Counted from the stretch's first letter, positions 24,911 to 34,064 are shown. The stretch is DNA of 64,000 nucleotides from JAGWBD01 sp965197455 (GCA_965197455.1 OZ240208.1:1302001-1366000); one strand, 5' to 3'. Translations and numbers: made by a program. The notes: generated from the sequence alone by a model not told the origin.

Positions 24911-26035
24911 TCAGGACACACGGCGCCGGCGCGCGACGACGCTCTGGACCAGGCCGATGCCAGCCATGGTGGACAGCAGCGAAGTCCCGCCCGAGCTGAT
25001 GAAGGGTAGCGTCAGCCCCGTCACCGGCACCAGTGCCAGATTCATGCCGATCGAGGTCACGGTCTGGAAGAAGATAAAGGCCGCCACCCCGTAGCATAGC
25101 AGACTGCCAAAGGCGTCCACCGCGAGTCGCGCGCCGCGCAGGATGCGCAGCAGCACAATGCCAATCATCCCCAGCGTGACCATACTGCCGATGAAGCCGA
25201 ACTCTTCGGCAATGACGCTGAAGATGAAGTCCGTATGCCGCACACGCAGGAAACGTCCCTTGTTCTGTGAGCCAACCTGATAGCCCTTGCCCAGCAAACC
25301 GCCCGAGCCCACGCTGATGAGCGCCTGGTTGATGTTGAAGTAGGCATCCTCGTCGCTGAGCGGGTCAATGAAGGTCGAGATACGCCGCACCTGATAGTCT
25401 TCCAGCGGCCCGTCGATGAAATCATAAGCCTGCAACAGCACCACGCCGCCGGCCAGCGAGAACAGCAGCAGCAGGGTCACGAGATATTTCAGGGGCAGCC
25501 CGGCGCCCCAGATCATGGTGAACCAGATGGCCACCAGCACGGTGACCATGCCCAGGTCAGGCTGAATGAAAATCAGCGCCGCCGGCAAACCGATGTGCAG
25601 CAGCGAGAACGCGATGTTGGGCAGATGCCCGATGCGCCGGTAACGACGCGCCAGATAGTGCCCCAGCGTAATGATGATGAGCAACTTGGCCACTTCGGAT
25701 GGCTGGATCCGGATGCCGATGTTGATCCAGCTCTGCGCACCGGCTGCCCCCTCCACCCCAAAAAAGAAGACCATCACCAGCAGCAGCAGCATGAGCAGGT
25801 ATAGCCAGAGATGCAGACCAGCCAGCAACCGGTAGTCCAGCAGCGCAAAGCTCACCATCAACACCAGGCCCAGCACGGCAAAGCGGATCTGGTCCGGCAC
25901 CCGTGCAATAATGGTCGGGTCGATGGCATCCTGGGTCGCGCTGCCGATCATGAGCACGCCAAACATGATCAGCAGCAGGGAGACGCTGAAGAGCAGGTAG
26001 TCGAAGCGTTGCCAGATACTGCCGGTGGAAATCAT
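24911..26035 (-). CDS. rodA: RodA, peptidoglycan polymerase (SEDS family)
   Basis: A 374-residue SEDS glycosyltransferase of the elongasome, polymerising lipid II together with PBP2. About ten helices are visible. The extracellular loop FFGVEGAAGAQSWINIGIRIQPSEVAKLLIIITLGHYLARR includes the conserved QPSE. The loop after YQVRRISTFIDPLSDEDAYFNINQALISVGSGGLLGKG contains the catalytic-region aspartates. The C-terminal GLTLPFISSGGTSLLSTMAGIGLVQSV is typical. PBP2 (mrdA) lies 3 kb upstream, separated by the min genes, so the elongation pair is split by division-site genes. Confidence 0.93.
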   Translation of the reverse strand: MISTGSIWQRFDYLLFSVSLLLIMFGVLMIGSATQDAIDPTIIARVPDQIRFAVLGLVLMVSFALLDYRLLAGLHLWLYLLMLLLLVMVFFFGVEGAAGAQSWINIGIRIQPSEVAKLLIIITLGHYLARRYRRIGHLPNIAFSLLHIGLPAALIFIQPDLGMVTVLVAIWFTMIWGAGLPLKYLVTLLLLFSLAGGVVLLQAYDFIDGPLEDYQVRRISTFIDPLSDEDAYFNINQALISVGSGGLLGKGYQVGSQNKGRFLRVRHTDFIFSVIAEEFGFIGSMVTLGMIGIVLLRILRGARLAVDAFGSLLCYGVAAFIFFQTVTSIGMNLALVPVTGLTLPFISSGGTSLLSTMAGIGLVQSVVARRRRVS

Positions 26036-26119
26036 GTTGAATCAGCCGGCGTCATGCGCCGCGGGAAACAGAGTCTCACAGCGGGTCAGGGTGCCGGGCC
26101 CGTCACCTGGCCAGCGCGG

Positions 26120-26419
26120 TCAGACAGACCTGCCGCCAGCCTGCTCCACGCCCGGTTTCTGCTTGGAGAAGGGCACTTCGGCGACGATCAGGTTGTCGCG
26201 GCGGCGATGCTCAAGGGCGAAGTCCACGCGGTCACTCTCAACGGCCACGTAGCGCGAAATGACTTCGAGGATTTCTGCCTTCATGCGGTCCAGCTCTTCC
26301 GGCGACAAGTTAATCCGGTCGTGCAGCAACACAAAATGAAGACGTTCCTTCGCGCTCTCGGCACTGCCCGCGCGCGCGGCTCTTCTCAGAAAAGGGATGC
26401 GTTCCAGGATTCCTGCCAT
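26120..26419 (-). CDS. minE: Cell division topological specificity factor MinE
   Basis: A 99-residue protein. The N-terminal helix MAGILERIPFLRRAARAGSAESAKERLHFVLLHDR is the MinD-binding/membrane region with the conserved SAxxAKERLxxVLxHDR. The middle INLSPEELDRMKAEILEVISRYVAVESDRVDFALEHR is the dimerisation domain. It releases MinCD from the membrane by stimulating MinD ATPase. It starts two bases after minD. The 84-base gap before rodA holds no feature I can name. Confidence 0.95.
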   Translation of the reverse strand: MAGILERIPFLRRAARAGSAESAKERLHFVLLHDRINLSPEELDRMKAEILEVISRYVAVESDRVDFALEHRRRDNLIVAEVPFSKQKPGVEQAGGRSV

Positions 26420-26421
26420 TT

Positions 26422-27258
26422 TTATCCCTGCTTCAGAAGCTGGTTTCCACCGGAAAACAAACGGGTCAGTCTTTTGATCAACCCGTCATCCTGCTCAAGC
26501 GGCAGGAATGGAACGGTTTCACCGTTAAGACGGCGCGCGATGTTGTGGTAGGCCATGCCTGCCCGCGATCCTTCGTTGAGTACTACCGGCACGCCCTTGT
26601 TCGAGGCGGGCACGACAAACTGGTCTTCCGGCACGATGCCGATCATCTTGATGGCGAGAATGTCGGTTACATCGTCTGCAGAAAGCATTTCGCCCTTGCT
26701 CACCATGTCCTGACGCATACGGTTCAGCACCAGACGTCCCGGGCCCTTGCCGGCAGCTTCCAGCAGCCCGATGATGCGATCCGCATCGCGCACAGCCGAG
26801 ACTTCAGGATTGGTCACGATCAGCACGTCATCGGCCGGGGCAATCGCGTTACGAAAGCCGCTCTCGATGCCCGCCGGAGAGTCGATCAGTACGAAGTCGA
26901 CATCCGGGCGCAACCAGTCCGCAACCTGAATCATGTCCGACTGACTGACTGCGGACTTGTCACGTGTCTGCGATGCGGGGATGAGGTGCAAATCCGGCAG
27001 CAGCTTGTGCTTGATCATGGCCTGGCGCAACTTGCAGCGCCCTTCAGTCACGTCCACCAGGTTGTAGACAATGCGGTTCTCAAGACCCATCACAACGTCC
27101 AGGTTGCGCAGCCCGATGTCCGCATCAATCAGCACCACGCGCTTGCCCATCTGCGCCAGCGATACGCCAATATTGGCGGTGGCGGTGGTCTTGCCTACAC
27201 CGCCCTTGCCGGACGTGATGGTGACAACCTTTCCTCCCATACCGGTCTCCCCTGCCAT
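26422..27258 (-). CDS. minD: Septum site-determining ATPase MinD
   Basis: A 278-residue P-loop ATPase with the deviant Walker A motif SGKGGVGKTTATAN, Walker A' region LIDADIGLRNLDVVMGLENRIVYNLVDV and the segment VDFVLIDSPAGIE. The C-terminus KRLTRLFSGGNQLLKQG is the short amphipathic membrane-targeting helix. The ATG at 27258 overlaps the minC TAA; a second ATG at 27240 has GGGGAGA at good distance and gives the more usual MGGKVV start. MinD recruits MinC to the membrane to block polar Z-rings. Confidence 0.96.
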   Translation of the reverse strand: MAGETGMGGKVVTITSGKGGVGKTTATANIGVSLAQMGKRVVLIDADIGLRNLDVVMGLENRIVYNLVDVTEGRCKLRQAMIKHKLLPDLHLIPASQTRDKSAVSQSDMIQVADWLRPDVDFVLIDSPAGIESGFRNAIAPADDVLIVTNPEVSAVRDADRIIGLLEAAGKGPGRLVLNRMRQDMVSKGEMLSADDVTDILAIKMIGIVPEDQFVVPASNKGVPVVLNEGSRAGMAYHNIARRLNGETVPFLPLEQDDGLIKRLTRLFSGGNQLLKQG

Positions 27259-27947
27259 TACCAGCTCTCGACCTGTATCTGGCCGTCACGCACCAGAGCA
27301 ACTTCCGGTTGCGGCTGGTCGCCGTTGTCCGCCGGTGAAGTGACGACCAGACCGGCAATGCGCAACTGCATCGGCTCCATGTCCAGCGCGCAGACGACCG
27401 AACTCGTGTCACCATTGGCGCCGGCATGCACATTGCCGCGCAATCTGCCCCACACAATCACGTCTCCGGTTGAGACGACCTCGGCGCCCGGGTTGATGTC
27501 GCCATAAACCACAACATGCCCTTCACTCCGCACCACGCTGCCAGAGCGGATGGTGTGACGAATCAGAATGGCGCCCGTGCCAGGCGCTTCGCTGGCCGCG
27601 CCCTGCGGCTCCTCTTCCGGCTCCTCAAGGATACCGACCAGAGCCGAGCCCGCGCTCGTACGTAAATCCAGCGCCTCGGTTGAGGCGCGCGTGGTCTCGC
27701 TTCTGCTCAATACGGCCCACAAGGAAAGTCCCCGCCGTTCCAGCAGGGCTTTCAGAGATGTAAGTTCATATTTGGGTACCGGCCGTGAGCCCACCTCAAG
27801 GATGATGCGCCCGCCTTCGTAAAACTTGCCCTGCTCATCAAGATGCGCCGCCAGATCGGCCGTCGTAGCAGTCCACTCGGCTCCCGGATCCAGCTGTATC
27901 AACAAGCCGTCGCGTACGCCCTTGATGGCAAACGCCCTGCTTTCCAT
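27258..27947 (-). CDS. minC: Septum formation inhibitor MinC
   Basis: A 229-residue protein starting at the ATG at 27947, preceded by GGAGGGG. The N-terminal domain (AIKGVRDGLLIQLDPGAEW...) is poorly conserved, as usual for FtsZ-binding MinC_N. The C-terminal beta-helix is clear: LIRHTIRSGSVVRSEGHVVVYGDINPGAEVVSTGDVIVWGRLRGNVHAGANGD, then MEPMQLRIAG, the MinD-binding region. An acidic Glu/Pro/Ala linker separates them. It is first in minC-minD-minE-rodA-gltX. Confidence 0.92.
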   Translation of the reverse strand: MESRAFAIKGVRDGLLIQLDPGAEWTATTADLAAHLDEQGKFYEGGRIILEVGSRPVPKYELTSLKALLERRGLSLWAVLSRSETTRASTEALDLRTSAGSALVGILEEPEEEPQGAASEAPGTGAILIRHTIRSGSVVRSEGHVVVYGDINPGAEVVSTGDVIVWGRLRGNVHAGANGDTSSVVCALDMEPMQLRIAGLVVTSPADNGDQPQPEVALVRDGQIQVESW

Positions 27948-28020
27948 CGCCCCTCCGTGAAGGACCTGTCGCCCCGCGTTTCCGGTACCTGTGACGACCG
28001 GTCGAGCGCGAACAGCGGCG

Positions 28021-28026
28021 AGTATA
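28021..28026 (-). promoter_or_regulatory. Candidate -10 box for minCDE-rodA-gltX
   Basis: Minus strand TATACT in the 99-base gap between the polytopic-protein gene and minC; transcript start would be about 65 bases before the ATG. The -35 match is weak. Confidence 0.45.
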
Positions 28027-28046
28027 CTCTTGTTCGTGTGCAATTG

Positions 28047-29207
28047 CTACGCAAGCATCAGCCGCTGCCCCAACAGTGACGCTGGCAGCAGGAAATACAG
28101 CGCATACACCAGCCAGCGCAGGCGCAATCCCTGGGTTGCAGCGCTGCGCTGCGCCCAATCGCCGGCAGCCCGCACGGCAACCGTTACCCAGGTGATGCTA
28201 ATCATGTGCAGCGGCAAGAGCAGCACATCACTGTCACGTCCAAAGTAGATCAAGCCGAAGAACGCCCAGCTCGCCCAGGCGAGCATGGTGATGATGCCTG
28301 TCTCGGGGTACCAGCGTGACAGACGCGCCAGGCCGATCAGCGCCAGCGCCCCGCCAACGGGCGTCAGCTGGTCGCGCACGATTCCCAGCAAGTCCAGCCA
28401 GCGGGCGGCCTCGCGCCAGCCATCGGCCAGCAGATAGGGCAACACCAGTCCCTCTTGCCGGGCCTGGGCTGCGGAGTAGAGCCACCAGTCTGAACTGAGG
28501 TAGCGTCCAGCGATGCCGACAAGGCCCACTGCAGTGATCAGCAGCAGCAACAGCCAGAACCAGCGTGGCAAACGAATCCGCGCGAGTACCAGGCCAGGCA
28601 GTACCGCCGGCATGAAAAGCACGAACAGGGACGTGTTGACAATTCCGACCGCCAGTAAAATCAGGATGGCGAAGGCGTGCTGCGCTCCGGGAGCCTCCTG
28701 GCCGGCGTCTCCCGGGTGTGGATTGGCGCGCATCAGCATGTCAACCAGCAGCACCAACAGCCAGGCGCTGGCCAGCGCAGTCAGGCGCAAACTGCCCATC
28801 TGCCCCAGCTGACTCCAGAAAACCAGCGCGAATAGCAAGAAGAGCGCCACCATCCCGGGCAGAAGTTGGCCGCTGTAACGCAGCAGCAACCAGGCAGCCA
28901 GCGCTGTCAGCACAATCACCGCCAGCATGGGCGCCAGCTCCTGGGTGGCAAGCCCGCCGGTTTGTGACCAGAAGGTGGGGCTGAAGGCCAGCACCAGGCT
29001 ACCGCACAGCGCCAGCGCCCCGCCGAAACGACGCAACAGCAGGGCCATGGCCACAATCACCGCAGCCATACCGGAAGCGCGCAGCAGCGGGGTTTCGCCA
29101 GGAAACAGAAACACAAGCCACGCCAGCGCTCCACCCGTCAGCGCCGGCAGCCAGTAAACCAGTCGCTGGCGTTGCCCGGCGCCGGATCGCAGAAACAGCC
29201 CGGTCAT
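28047..29207 (-). CDS. Uncharacterised polytopic membrane protein (GT-C-like?)
   Basis: A 386-residue protein with about ten membrane helices. Its ATG at 29207 overlaps the mrdA stop (ATGA), so it is translationally coupled to PBP2. A SPTFWSQTGGLATQ segment after the second or third helix resembles the 'SPFHxWYSQ' loop of GT-C glycosyltransferases (PMT/ArnT type). The acidic pair expected in the first outer loop is not seen, so catalysis is doubtful. A conserved-looking outer loop YLSSDWWLYSAAQARQEGLVLPYLLADGWREAARWLD precedes the last helices. Its place inside the mre-min array suggests a role in envelope growth, perhaps handling a lipid-linked sugar. I do not recognise an established family. 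Confidence 0.7.
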   Translation of the reverse strand: MTGLFLRSGAGQRQRLVYWLPALTGGALAWLVFLFPGETPLLRASGMAAVIVAMALLLRRFGGALALCGSLVLAFSPTFWSQTGGLATQELAPMLAVIVLTALAAWLLLRYSGQLLPGMVALFLLFALVFWSQLGQMGSLRLTALASAWLLVLLVDMLMRANPHPGDAGQEAPGAQHAFAILILLAVGIVNTSLFVLFMPAVLPGLVLARIRLPRWFWLLLLLITAVGLVGIAGRYLSSDWWLYSAAQARQEGLVLPYLLADGWREAARWLDLLGIVRDQLTPVGGALALIGLARLSRWYPETGIITMLAWASWAFFGLIYFGRDSDVLLLPLHMISITWVTVAVRAAGDWAQRSAATQGLRLRWLVYALYFLLPASLLGQRLMLA

Positions 29208-31474
29208 GAACTGGTGGGTGGAAATGCCAGCACCCCGCCCCGTTGATTTTGAAGTCGCAACCAGGCTTCCATCGTCTCCACCACGATCGGCAGCGCCACC
29301 AGCGAACCCTCGCCGCCGTTGTAGACAAAGGCAATGATGAGAATTTGTGGATTCTCCGCCGGCGCATAGGCCGTGAACCAGGCGTGGGCCGGCCAGCTGC
29401 CCTGAATGCAGAGCCCCAGCGGCCGCGCAATGTTGTCGCAATACTCTGCCGTGCCAGTCTTGCCAGCGACATTGATGAAGGGCAGGTCCGCGCGCGTCGC
29501 CGTGCCATAGGTCACCGCCCCGCGCAACCCCTCGTGAATGATCTCAAGCACTTCCGCTTCCACGAACGGGGGTTGATACTTGTCATTAAAGCGTAAGGGG
29601 TTGCAGACCCTGCCATTGAAAACGTAGTTCAGCGGGATGTGCACGCGATATTCGCGCAGCTGCTCCAGGTAGGGGTCGGGATTGATGTCGACTGTGTTGA
29701 CGTAGCCGTCCGGGTCGCAGCGGGCCGGATTGTAGTAGTCGCTGTCTTCCTCGCAGGAGCAGGCCAGGCTGGCCGGCCCCTTCATGATCATGTCCTCCAG
29801 CTGGGTCAGCGCCAGCCGCTCCCCCTCCGGCACTTCATCCAGCACGACGTGCCGCAACGCCTGCGGCTGGAAGGAACGCAGCACCGCGCCTTCCGCATCC
29901 AGAAAGCTGTTGACCACGGTGGGTTGCCATAGCGTGCCGCCATTGACCACCGAGGCCACGGCCGAAATCAGCTGTAGCGGCGTCACGTTGATGTAGCCCT
30001 GGCCGAAAGCCGCATTGTAGGTGTCGCCGGTCGACCAGTTTTCGCCCCGGGTGCGTCGTTTCCAGTCGGGATCAGGCATGCGATCTGACAGCTCGCCAGG
30101 CAGTTCCACGCCCAGCTCGGTGCCAAAGCCGAAGGCCGTGCCATAGCGAAACAGATCGATGATGCCCAGGCCGCCCTCTCGCAGCGTAAAGGGGCTGATA
30201 TCCGGGTTGCCGCCGCCCACCTGGTAGAAAAACACATCCGAGCTGTTGGCCAGCGCACCGACGATATTCAGTAGCCCGAAGCCATCCCGCTTCCAGTCGA
30301 AGAAAGTCTGCGCCGCGGCAATATCGTTGGGCGCATAGCGGTTGGGCAGGGTCAGTGAGCCCGGGTTGAAGATGAGCGTCTGGGGCGCGATGACCTCTTC
30401 CTCCAGCGCGCCGACGGCCGTTACAATTTTCCACACCGAGCCAGGTGGATAGCTCGAGCTGATGGCGTGGTTGATCAGGGGATTCTGGTCGGCGTTGAGC
30501 ACTTCCAGATAGTAATCCGCGTCAATGGCGCGGGCGAAGCGCGTGTTGTCATAGGTCGGCCAGCTGACCATGGACAGGATTTCGCCCGTGCCCGGGTGCA
30601 TGGCGATGACCACGCCAGACTGGGTCACGACGCGACCGGCCTGCGTGTTGACCAGGGTTATGCGCTCGCGCAATGCCTCTTCGGCAGCGGCCTGCAGTTC
30701 CGTATCCAGGGTGAGGCGCAGGTTTTGTCCGGGCAGTGGCTCGCTGCGGCTGATTTCGCGAATGACTTCACCGGCCACATCCACCTCGCGCAGCAGCGAA
30801 CCGCGCACGCCGCCCAGTTCGTTCTCCAGGAAGAATTCCACGCCGGAATAGCCGATGCGGTCGAAGAAGGGGTTGTAGCCCTGCTCCTGCAACCTCACGA
30901 CTTCCTCGGCCGGAATGGGGCCCATGTAACCGACTACCTGCGCAGTGAGGGCGCCGCTCGGATACCCGCGCACGCCGCGAATGTCGATGTCCACGCCCGG
31001 CAGGGAAACCCGCTCTTCCAGGATTTGCATCGCCGCCGCCGTGGAGACGTCCGCGGCTACAATCACCGGCCGGAAAGGCGCCAGGCCCTCGCCCTCGCGC
31101 ACCAGTTCCTCAATGCTGCGCTCATCGCCTCCCTCTGCCAGCGCAATGGTTGGCGGAACATCCACCAGCGCGGACAACCGTGTGAAGATTGCCAGGTCGG
31201 CTTCTTCTTCCCCAGGCAGGGACGCCGGCACAATGGTGACGTTGAAGGCGGGCTCGTTCAGCGCCAGCGGCGCGCCAAAGCGATCGAAGATAACGCCGCG
31301 TGGCGCACCGACAGGCAGTTCGCTCAGGCGATTCTCGTCCGCCCTGAGCAGGGCAGCATCCTGATTGATGAGCTGCAGCTCGTACAGGCGCAAGGTAAAC
31401 AGCAGGAACACGGCGAAAATCACGCCCTGCAGAAAGGTCAGGCGCCATCCCTGGAATGGCTGCAGCAGTTGCAT
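29204..31474 (-). CDS. mrdA: Penicillin-binding protein 2 (elongation transpeptidase)
   Basis: A 756-residue class B PBP, long for the family (~600-650). One N-terminal membrane helix (LTFLQGVIFAVFLLFTLRLYELQLI) is followed by the PBP dimer domain (RGVIFDRFGAPLALNEPAFNVTIVP) and the transpeptidase: SxxK is SYPPGSVWKIV, SxN is ANSSDVFF, KTG is AGKTGTAEY. Between about 29570 and 29780 an extra segment with five cysteines lies shortly before KTG. I chose the ATG at 31474 (GGCAGGG upstream), 25 bases after mreD; the frame is open upstream but overlaps mreD. It crosslinks lateral-wall peptidoglycan with RodA and MreBCD. Confidence 0.93.
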   Translation of the reverse strand: MQLLQPFQGWRLTFLQGVIFAVFLLFTLRLYELQLINQDAALLRADENRLSELPVGAPRGVIFDRFGAPLALNEPAFNVTIVPASLPGEEEADLAIFTRLSALVDVPPTIALAEGGDERSIEELVREGEGLAPFRPVIVAADVSTAAAMQILEERVSLPGVDIDIRGVRGYPSGALTAQVVGYMGPIPAEEVVRLQEQGYNPFFDRIGYSGVEFFLENELGGVRGSLLREVDVAGEVIREISRSEPLPGQNLRLTLDTELQAAAEEALRERITLVNTQAGRVVTQSGVVIAMHPGTGEILSMVSWPTYDNTRFARAIDADYYLEVLNADQNPLINHAISSSYPPGSVWKIVTAVGALEEEVIAPQTLIFNPGSLTLPNRYAPNDIAAAQTFFDWKRDGFGLLNIVGALANSSDVFFYQVGGGNPDISPFTLREGGLGIIDLFRYGTAFGFGTELGVELPGELSDRMPDPDWKRRTRGENWSTGDTYNAAFGQGYINVTPLQLISAVASVVNGGTLWQPTVVNSFLDAEGAVLRSFQPQALRHVVLDEVPEGERLALTQLEDMIMKGPASLACSCEEDSDYYNPARCDPDGYVNTVDINPDPYLEQLREYRVHIPLNYVFNGRVCNPLRFNDKYQPPFVEAEVLEIIHEGLRGAVTYGTATRADLPFINVAGKTGTAEYCDNIARPLGLCIQGSWPAHAWFTAYAPAENPQILIIAFVYNGGEGSLVALPIVVETMEAWLRLQNQRGGVLAFPPTSS

Positions 31475-31499
31475 CAGGGCCCTGCCAACGTTTGTCGCA

Positions 31500-32000
31500 T
31501 CAGGCGAGGGAACGACGCGCTTCGTCGCGTCGTTGCAGGAATCGCACAAATGCGTAAATCGGCCAGATCAGCGCCAGATTGTACAGCACGGTCGGGAATA
31601 TCACGTAGCCCAGGTCGTCCAGGAAATCCATCGTGAAGCCCTGCAAGGCGAACAGCAGCCACATCAACAGTTGATGCGCCAGCGTACCGGCGCCGGTCAA
31701 CAGCGCCAGCGTCAACAGACCGGTGCGGCTCAGCTGTTGCGCGACAAAATTGACGGTGAAGACCAGCAACACCAGGCCAACAGCCGATTGGCCCGTCGGC
31801 GCGACCGATAACAAATCCAGCATGATGCCGCCGGTCACGGCCCAGGCAACGCTCTCTGGCAGCGGCGCGCGCAGCGACCAGGCCAGCACACACAGAAAGA
31901 CGAGGTCCGGCCCGCCATCCCACAGCCGCAATTGCGGCACCAGCGTGGTTTGCAACGCCACGGCCAGCAGCAGAATCGGCAGTCCTGCCCAGGCGCCCAC
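31500..32000 (-). CDS. mreD: Rod shape-determining protein MreD
   Basis: A 166-residue hydrophobic protein with five or six membrane helices and the family-like stretches LRLWDGGPDLVFLCVLAWSLRAPLPESVAWAVTGGIMLDLLSVAPTGQSAVGL and a basic C-terminus after YAFVRFLQRRDEAR. It starts at a GTG seven bases after the mreC stop. MreD is a membrane partner of MreC in the elongasome. Sequence conservation of MreD is low, and position between mreC and mrdA supports the call strongly. Confidence 0.9.
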   Translation of the reverse strand: MGAWAGLPILLLAVALQTTLVPQLRLWDGGPDLVFLCVLAWSLRAPLPESVAWAVTGGIMLDLLSVAPTGQSAVGLVLLVFTVNFVAQQLSRTGLLTLALLTGAGTLAHQLLMWLLFALQGFTMDFLDDLGYVIFPTVLYNLALIWPIYAFVRFLQRRDEARRSLA

Positions 32001-32007
32001 GACGCAA

Positions 32008-32856
32008 TCAGGCCCCGGCCTCTTCGAACACCGTGGGGTCGACCGGCTCGAAGCTGGTCATGACGAGGACGATTTCCAGCGCATCAATGTCGTTGAAGCT
32101 GATGACTTCGGCCTCCTGAAACAATTCGAACTGGAACTGGCGCGTGCTGGCCACCTGACCGATGACGAGGTCCGGCGGGAAGTTTCCGCCCAGACCGGAA
32201 GTCAGCACCAGGTCGCCCACCGCGATAGTGTCGCCTGGCGGCACCAGCGTCAGGCGCAGGTTGCCGGAGAGCTGGCCGCGCAAACTGCCTTCCACACGCG
32301 TGGTCTGCAAGCGCGCGCTGACGGCGCTGTCGCGGTCGGTCACCAGCAACACACGGGCTGCGTTGGCGCTGATGTCCAGCACCCGCCCCACCAGCCCCTG
32401 GTTCGTAACAACCGGCATGCCGACCGCGATGCCGTCGCGGGTGCCACGGTTGACGGTCATGCTGCGGCGCAAACCGGTCTGGTCAACATTGATCACATCC
32501 GCGGTCACGAACTCCTGGTTGGCCGCGGTGCTCGTGTAATCCAGCAACTGCGCCAGTCGCTCGTAGTCGCTGGCGATCTCGCGCAGCTCAATCAACTCGG
32601 CCTGATAGCGCGCCAGCGCATCCTCCAGGTCTGCATTGCGCGCTCGCATGGTTTGCAGCTGCGTGAAATCGCTGACGTCACCGGTGACCGTCAGGGTGAC
32701 GCGGTTCAGCACCCCGGTTAGCAGGTTGAGCGGGATCGTGACCAGTTCTTCCAGTGGAGCCAGCAGGCCTGCGCCGCTGAGACCAATCAGGACAAGACAC
32801 AGCAACAGGCTCAGGACAAGGAAGAGTATGCGGTTGGCGCGCCAGGCACGAACCAT
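32008..32856 (-). CDS. mreC: Rod shape-determining protein MreC
   Basis: A 282-residue bitopic protein. One N-terminal helix (ILFLVLSLLLCLVLIGLSGAG), a coiled coil (residues ~65-105: TMRARNADLEDALARYQAELIELREIASDYERLAQLL) and the periplasmic double beta-barrel (VNRGTRDGIAVGMPVVTNQGLVGRVLDI...AVGDLVLTSGLGGNFPPDLVIGQV). The ATG follows GGGAGGGG. It activates PBP2. A separate promoter in the 85 bases after mreB can drive mreC-mreD-mrdA independently of mreB. Confidence 0.95.
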   Translation of the reverse strand: MVRAWRANRILFLVLSLLLCLVLIGLSGAGLLAPLEELVTIPLNLLTGVLNRVTLTVTGDVSDFTQLQTMRARNADLEDALARYQAELIELREIASDYERLAQLLDYTSTAANQEFVTADVINVDQTGLRRSMTVNRGTRDGIAVGMPVVTNQGLVGRVLDISANAARVLLVTDRDSAVSARLQTTRVEGSLRGQLSGNLRLTLVPPGDTIAVGDLVLTSGLGGNFPPDLVIGQVASTRQFQFELFQEAEVISFNDIDALEIVLVMTSFEPVDPTVFEEAGA

Positions 32857-32885
32857 CGGCCCCTCCCGCGGGAAAGCCCTGGTTC

Positions 32886-32894
32886 AGTATAGCA
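32886..32894 (-). promoter_or_regulatory. Extended -10 promoter of mreC-mreD-mrdA
   Basis: Minus strand TGC-TATACT between mreB and mreC, 29 bases before the mreC ATG. Confidence 0.6.
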
Positions 32895-32941
32895 GAGTGT
32901 GCGCTGACACCGGCTGTTTCAGGAATGAGCTTGCTGGCAAC

Positions 32942-34003
32942 TCAGTGCTGGGTGCTGCCGCGCTCCAGCCCGGCCAGCAGACGACGCAGATTGTTGTAGT
33001 CCTCAAGCACGCGACCGGCGCCTCTGGCAACGCAGGTGGCAGCATCATCGGCCAGCCACACGCGGATGTTGACCTCTTCCGCCATGCGTTGCGGCAGGCC
33101 CATCAGCTGGCTGGCGCCGCCCGCCATGCAGATGCCGCTCTCCATCAGGTCAGCGACCAGCTCGGGCGGCGTGTCGTCCAGCGCATCCTTGACAGTGTCA
33201 ACGAGTATCTCCACCGAACCCGCAATCGCCTCGCGAATCTCGATGGAGCTGACCTCCACGGCCGTCGGCAGGCCAGTGACCAGATGCCGTCCCTTAACAT
33301 TCATGACGCGCTCATTCGGCAGTGGCGAGGCGGAGCCAATCTCCAGCTTCACCTTTTCCGCTGTCGGCTCACCGATGAGCAGATTGTGGCGCGCGCGCAT
33401 ATGCTCCACGATGTCTTCGTCCATTTCGTCGCCGGCCACGCGGATGGAGCGGCTGATGACGATGCCGCCCAGCGAAAAAAGCGCGATCTCGGTCGTGCCG
33501 CCGCCGATGTCGATCATCATGCTGCCGCGCGTTTCCTGCACCGGCAGTCCAGCGCCAATCGCCGCGGCCACCGGTTCCTCAATCAGCCAGGCTTCGCGCG
33601 CACCGGCGCTGATGGCCGCATCGAAGACGGCGCGTTTCTCAACTTCAGTGACGCCGCTGGGAATACCGACCACCACGCGCGGGCGGGGAATCGGCACCCA
33701 GACCTGCTCGTGCGCCTTGCTGATGAGGTGGTTCAGCATGGCTTCCGTGACTTCAAATTCGCTGATTACCCCGTCGCGCACCGGCCGCACCACCAGGATG
33801 TCGCGTGGGTTTTTGCTCCACATCTCCTTCGCGCGCACGCCGACCTCTATCGGGCGACGGGTTTTCCTTTCCAGCGCGACGAAAGATGGCTCGTTGATGA
33901 CGATACCCTTGCCGCGCACGCTGACCAGTGTATTGGCTGTACCGAGGTCTATGCCGATGTCAAGGGAGAACAGACCAAGAAAATAGTCAAGCGGGCTGAG
34001 CAC
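32942..34003 (-). CDS. mreB: Rod shape-determining protein MreB
   Basis: A 353-residue bacterial actin. Phosphate-1 loop DIGIDLGTANTLV, connect/phosphate-2 MIDIGGGTTEIALFSLGGI and adenosine region GICMAGGASQLMGLPQRM are all present. I place the start at the GTG at 34003: GCAGGAGG precedes it, and the -10 box (34032-34037) covers the ATG that would otherwise start ten codons earlier, so that ATG cannot be in the mRNA. It polymerises under the membrane to guide wall synthesis and is first in the mre-mrd-min array. Confidence 0.96.
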   Translation of the reverse strand: MLSPLDYFLGLFSLDIGIDLGTANTLVSVRGKGIVINEPSFVALERKTRRPIEVGVRAKEMWSKNPRDILVVRPVRDGVISEFEVTEAMLNHLISKAHEQVWVPIPRPRVVVGIPSGVTEVEKRAVFDAAISAGAREAWLIEEPVAAAIGAGLPVQETRGSMMIDIGGGTTEIALFSLGGIVISRSIRVAGDEMDEDIVEHMRARHNLLIGEPTAEKVKLEIGSASPLPNERVMNVKGRHLVTGLPTAVEVSSIEIREAIAGSVEILVDTVKDALDDTPPELVADLMESGICMAGGASQLMGLPQRMAEEVNIRVWLADDAATCVARGAGRVLEDYNNLRRLLAGLERGSTQH

Positions 34004-34031
34004 GAGGCCTCCTGCAACAGGGTCGGCGGCC

Positions 34032-34040
34032 ATTATAGCA
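34032..34040 (-). promoter_or_regulatory. Extended -10 promoter of mreB
   Basis: Minus strand TGC-TATAAT, a consensus -10 with extended element; predicted start about 34025, leaving ~22 bases with GGAGG before the GTG. It forms one arm of the inverted repeat shared with the tilS promoter. Confidence 0.75.
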
Positions 34041-34064
34041 CAGGACGTGCCAGCGCCGCGCCTG

